Assembly (NCBI GenBank): GCA_937936215.1
Contig: CALGWX010000379.1
Location: forward strand, 1-8,540
DNA: 8,540 nucleotides
Direction: 5' to 3'
Origin: an uncultured Burkholderiaceae bacterium
GTDB lineage: Bacteria; Pseudomonadota; Gammaproteobacteria; Burkholderiales; Burkholderiaceae_F
In this document: piece by piece, positions 6,850 to 8,540 of the stretch
Numbering within the stretch: position 1 is the stretch's first letter
How the letters are laid out: every line of letters starts with the position of its first letter
Notes under the pieces: generated by a model
Told to the model about the DNA's origin: nothing
What the model saw: only the letters and a program-made list of their open reading frames with translations
Database searches by the model: none
Program-made: the position numbers and the translations under genes

Positions 6850-8022
6850 TCAAAGTTCCAGCACGTGCTTGGCGATGATGCCGCGCTGGATTTCGTTGGA
6901 GCCGCCGTAGATCGTCACCTTGCGCAGGTTCAGGTAGAAGGCGGTGGCGGGGTCCTGCAACCACGGCCGCGCCCCTTCGACCGGGGTGCAGGGCAACGCC
7001 TCGCGGCCGCGAATCTCGAGGATCAGCTCGGCGATGCGCTGGTAGATCTCCGAGCCCTTGATCTTCAGCATCGAGGCCATCGGCCCCGGCGAGCCGCGGT
7101 CGCGCGCCGCCGCCAGCACGCGCAGGTTCAGCACGTCGAGCGCCATCAGGTCGATCTCGACCTGCGCCAGCCGCGCCGCGAACAGCGGATCGTCCGCCAA
7201 GGGCCGGCCGCTGCGCGCGTTCTCCCGCGCCAGCCGCTTCGCGCGCGCCAGCTCGCGCTTGTTGATGCCGACGTTGGCGATCCCGGTGCGCTCGTGCTCG
7301 AGCAGGTACTTGGCGATCGTCCAGCCCTGATTTTCCTCGCCAACGCGGTTTTCCACCGGCACCTCGACGTCGTCGAAGAACACCTCGTTCACCTCGTGCG
7401 CGCCGTCGAGCAGGATGATCGGCCGCACGGTCACGCCCCTGGACTTCATGTCGATCAGCAGGAAGCTGATGCCCTCCTGCTTCTTGGCCTCGGGGTCGGT
7501 GCGGACGAGGCAGAAGATCCAGTCGGCGTGCTGCGCCAGCGTGGTCCACGTCTTCTGGCCGCTGACGATGTAGCGGTCGCCGCGGCGCACGGCGCGTGTC
7601 GACAGCCCGGCCAGATCGCTGCCCGCGCCTGGCTCGGAATAACCCTGGCACCACCAGTCCTGCGCCGACGGAATGCGCGGCAGGAAGCGGCGCTGCTGGG
7701 CAGGCGTACCGAACTTCATCAGCACCGGCCCCACCATGCGCAGGCCGAAGGGCAGTTGCCGCGGCGCGCCGGCGAGCATGCACTCCTCGTCGAACAGGTG
7801 CTGCCGGATCGGGTCCCAGCCCGGCCCGCCCCACTCGATCGGCCACGTCGGCGCGCCCCAGCCCTTGGCGTAGAGGATCTTCTGCCAGCGGGCGATGTAC
7901 TCCGCCGGGGTGTGCTCGCCGGCGAGCACCGCGTCGCGGATCTCCGCCGGCAGCGCACCCTGCACGAAGGCGCGCACCTCGGCCGCGAAGGCGAGTTCAT
8001 CGGGAGTGAAGTTCAGGTCCAC
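6850..8022 (-). CDS. Acyl-CoA dehydrogenase, large subunit (PimC-like)
   Basis: This 390-residue acyl-CoA dehydrogenase would introduce a 2,3-double bond into an acyl-CoA using FAD and pass electrons to electron-transfer flavoprotein. The start is GTG (protein begins MDLNFTPDELAF), with AGGAGG 6 nt upstream; this is the family's usual N-terminus. Longer in-frame translation to 8175 is open but has no such support. Motifs: KGWGAPTWPIEWGGPGWDP (53-71), typical of the PimC/FadE large-subunit group; CQGYSEPGAGSDLAGL (125-140), flavin/acyl loop; SGQKTWTTLAQHADW (154-168); LEHERTGIAN (241-250); and YGGSNEIQRGIIAKHVLEL (372-390). Gly373 replaces the catalytic Glu of Y-E-G-T enzymes. Glu244, in the helix where isovaleryl- and long-chain enzymes keep their base, is a candidate substitute. 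The small-subunit gene follows 115 nt downstream on the same strand, the usual order for such pairs. Confidence 0.93.
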   Translation of the reverse strand: MDLNFTPDELAFAAEVRAFVQGALPAEIRDAVLAGEHTPAEYIARWQKILYAKGWGAPTWPIEWGGPGWDPIRQHLFDEECMLAGAPRQLPFGLRMVGPVLMKFGTPAQQRRFLPRIPSAQDWWCQGYSEPGAGSDLAGLSTRAVRRGDRYIVSGQKTWTTLAQHADWIFCLVRTDPEAKKQEGISFLLIDMKSRGVTVRPIILLDGAHEVNEVFFDDVEVPVENRVGEENQGWTIAKYLLEHERTGIANVGINKRELARAKRLARENARSGRPLADDPLFAARLAQVEIDLMALDVLNLRVLAAARDRGSPGPMASMLKIKGSEIYQRIAELILEIRGREALPCTPVEGARPWLQDPATAFYLNLRKVTIYGGSNEIQRGIIAKHVLEL

Positions 8023-8028
8023 GGTGCG

Positions 8029-8034
8029 CCTCCT
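8029..8034 (-). promoter_or_regulatory. Strong ribosome binding site fixing the GTG start
   Basis: AGGAGG on the minus strand, 6 nt ahead of GTG 8022-8020. It is a perfect anti-16S match at ideal spacing and settles the large-subunit start on a non-ATG codon. Confidence 0.85.
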
Positions 8035-8071
8035 GCCATCCGTGGCCGCGCCCACGCGCGACGCTGGGCCG

Positions 8072-8100
8072 AAAGTAACGCGTCGCGCTGGCGCTGTCAT
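8072..8100 (-). promoter_or_regulatory. Candidate sigma-70 promoter for the acyl-CoA dehydrogenase pair
   Basis: On the minus strand, ATGACA (8100-8095; five of six to TTGACA), a 17-bp spacer and TACTTT (8077-8072; three of six to TATAAT) sit in one of the few AT-richer spots of this gap. Transcription would start near 8065, giving a leader of about 40 nt. Weak -10 match; low confidence. Confidence 0.3.
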
Positions 8101-8361
8101 CGCGGGCCGTGCCGCCGTGGCGCCATTGCGGTGCCGGAAGGTCGCGTGGCGATCCTCCGCATCGTGAATTGCCATCGGCGCGACGCGTGCTGCCGGCCGG
8201 CGATGGGGCGGCGAAGCGTGACACCTCGCTGCAGACAGGCTGCTGCGGCCAGTCGCGGTAAGCCTCCCCGCAATGCCGTGGCGAAGCGGGGTTCAGGCGG
8301 GCGCCCGGCGCGGCCAGGCGAGCTCGTCGTCGCCATGATGCTGGAAAGGCTGCGCCAGACC

Positions 8362-8377
8362 GCTGCTGCGCAGCAGC
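8362..8377. repeat. Perfect 16-bp palindrome (GCTGCTGC/GCAGCAGC)
   Basis: GCTGCTGCGCAGCAGC is identical on both strands. It lies 122 nt upstream of the plus-strand start at 8500. A dimeric-regulator operator is possible; GC-rich composition and CTG/CAG bias make chance palindromes more likely than average. Confidence 0.5.
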
Positions 8378-8453
8378 ATGCGTCGCGCGAATGCGCGTCG
8401 TCGCGGCGGTCCCCTTGGCGAGCACCGCCCCGATCGTTCACCATGACCCGTAG

Positions 8454-8475
8454 GCATCCGGCCCCTGCCGGATGC
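8454..8475 (+). repeat. Strong hairpin upstream of the 8500 gene
   Basis: GCATCCGGC (8454-8462) and GCCGGATGC (8467-8475) form a perfect 9-bp stem with a CCCT tetraloop. It ends 11 nt before the ribosome binding site of the gene at 8500. With no T-run after it, a leader hairpin, operator or repeated extragenic palindrome fits better than a terminator. Confidence 0.55.
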
Positions 8476-8486
8476 GTCGCATGCGG

Positions 8487-8494
8487 AAAGGAGG
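8487..8494 (+). promoter_or_regulatory. Strong ribosome binding site of the 8500 gene
   Basis: AAAGGAGG followed by a 5-nt spacer and ATG at 8500-8502; a near-perfect Shine-Dalgarno, the main support for that partial gene. Confidence 0.8.
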
Positions 8495-8499
8495 CAAGC

Positions 8500-8540
8500 A
8501 TGGATCAGCAGGCGAAGGGGGTGCCGTTGCGCCAGGCGCG
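8500..8540 (+). CDS. Partial CDS of unknown product (N-terminus only)
   Basis: Thirteen complete codons are visible (MDQQAKGVPLRQA) before the window ends. The excellent AAAGGAGG ribosome binding site 5 nt upstream makes a real gene start likely. The fragment is too short to recognise a family. It is divergent from the acyl-CoA dehydrogenase pair, so a regulator or another acyl-CoA-metabolism gene would be unsurprising, but nothing in the residues shows this. Confidence 0.6.
   Translation, partial: MDQQAKGVPLRQA

Larger units (their letters stand above)
8023..8499. other. 477-nt gene-free divergent gap
   Basis: This stretch separates the minus-strand large acyl-CoA dehydrogenase start from a plus-strand gene beginning at 8500. 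Open readings exist on the minus strand (for example 8425 down to 7997 and 8501 down to 8097), but they are Arg/Ala-rich, lack ribosome binding sites and show no recognisable motif, so I do not call them. It holds a candidate promoter (8072-8100), a 14-nt-loop stem CCCCGC/GCGGGG (8266-8271 with 8286-8291), a perfect 16-bp palindrome (8362-8377) and a strong hairpin (8454-8475). It is long for an intergenic gap in such a compact region, so it may be regulatory or contain a small RNA, neither of which is shown. Confidence 0.55.

Noticed and set aside
6758..7846. A 362-codon minus-strand frame overlapping the large acyl-CoA dehydrogenase in another frame.
   Set aside because: Frame-shifted shadow: Ala/Arg-rich, no motifs, and the conserved frame is intact.
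7997..8501. Minus-strand frames of 142 and 134 codons in the right-hand gap.
   Set aside because: No ribosome binding site, biased Arg/Ala/Ser composition, and one overlaps the acyl-CoA dehydrogenase start. Nothing supports translation.

Overview
The window is uniformly very GC-rich. Codon third positions are dominated by G/C, and the protein families are typical of Burkholderiales-type Betaproteobacteria: a MoxR/DUF58/VWA operon, glutaryl-CoA dehydrogenase, and a PimC/PimD-like acyl-CoA dehydrogenase pair. That assignment is inferred from gene style; no rRNA or other phylogenetic marker is present. I see no mobile element, CRISPR array, tRNA or rRNA. It reads as ordinary chromosome.

Left block (1-3202, minus strand): a compact four-gene operon. 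In transcription order it holds a membrane-anchored trypsin-like (S1C/HtrA-like) protease without a PDZ domain, a MoxR-family AAA+ ATPase, a DUF58 protein with a VWA-type MIDAS motif, and the start of a membrane VWA/BatA-like protein that runs off the left edge. Gaps are 12 nt or less, or the genes overlap, which points to translational coupling. MoxR/DUF58/VWA sets are known as an AAA+ chaperone with MIDAS-domain partners acting on envelope or metalloprotein substrates. The leading protease adds a periplasmic proteolytic component.

Divergent gap (3203-3406): a 204-nt regulatory stretch with a direct repeat and a perfect 9-bp inverted repeat.

Middle block (3407-5561, plus strand): gcdH (glutaryl-CoA dehydrogenase, end of lysine/tryptophan/aromatic catabolism), followed after 4 nt by a zinc-free medium-chain NAD(P)H:quinone oxidoreductase-like protein.

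Convergent gap (5562-5711): two short hairpins, one spanning the stop codon of the opposing gene.

Right block (5712-8022, minus strand): two acyl-CoA dehydrogenase subunits, large first (GTG start with an AGGAGG ribosome binding site) and small 115 nt downstream. They resemble the PimC/PimD-type heteromeric enzymes that oxidise dicarboxylic, branched or ring-bearing acyl-CoAs. Neither subunit has Glu at the usual C-terminal catalytic-base position; the large subunit has a candidate alternative.

Right gap (8023-8499) has no convincing gene but contains a perfect 16-bp palindrome, a strong 9-bp hairpin and a candidate promoter. At 8500 a plus-strand gene with an excellent ribosome binding site begins and runs off the right edge.

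The most interesting leads are the PDZ-less protease tied to the MoxR operon, the catalytic-residue pattern of the acyl-CoA dehydrogenase pair, and the structured DNA in the divergent gaps. I found no clear sign of a wholly new system.
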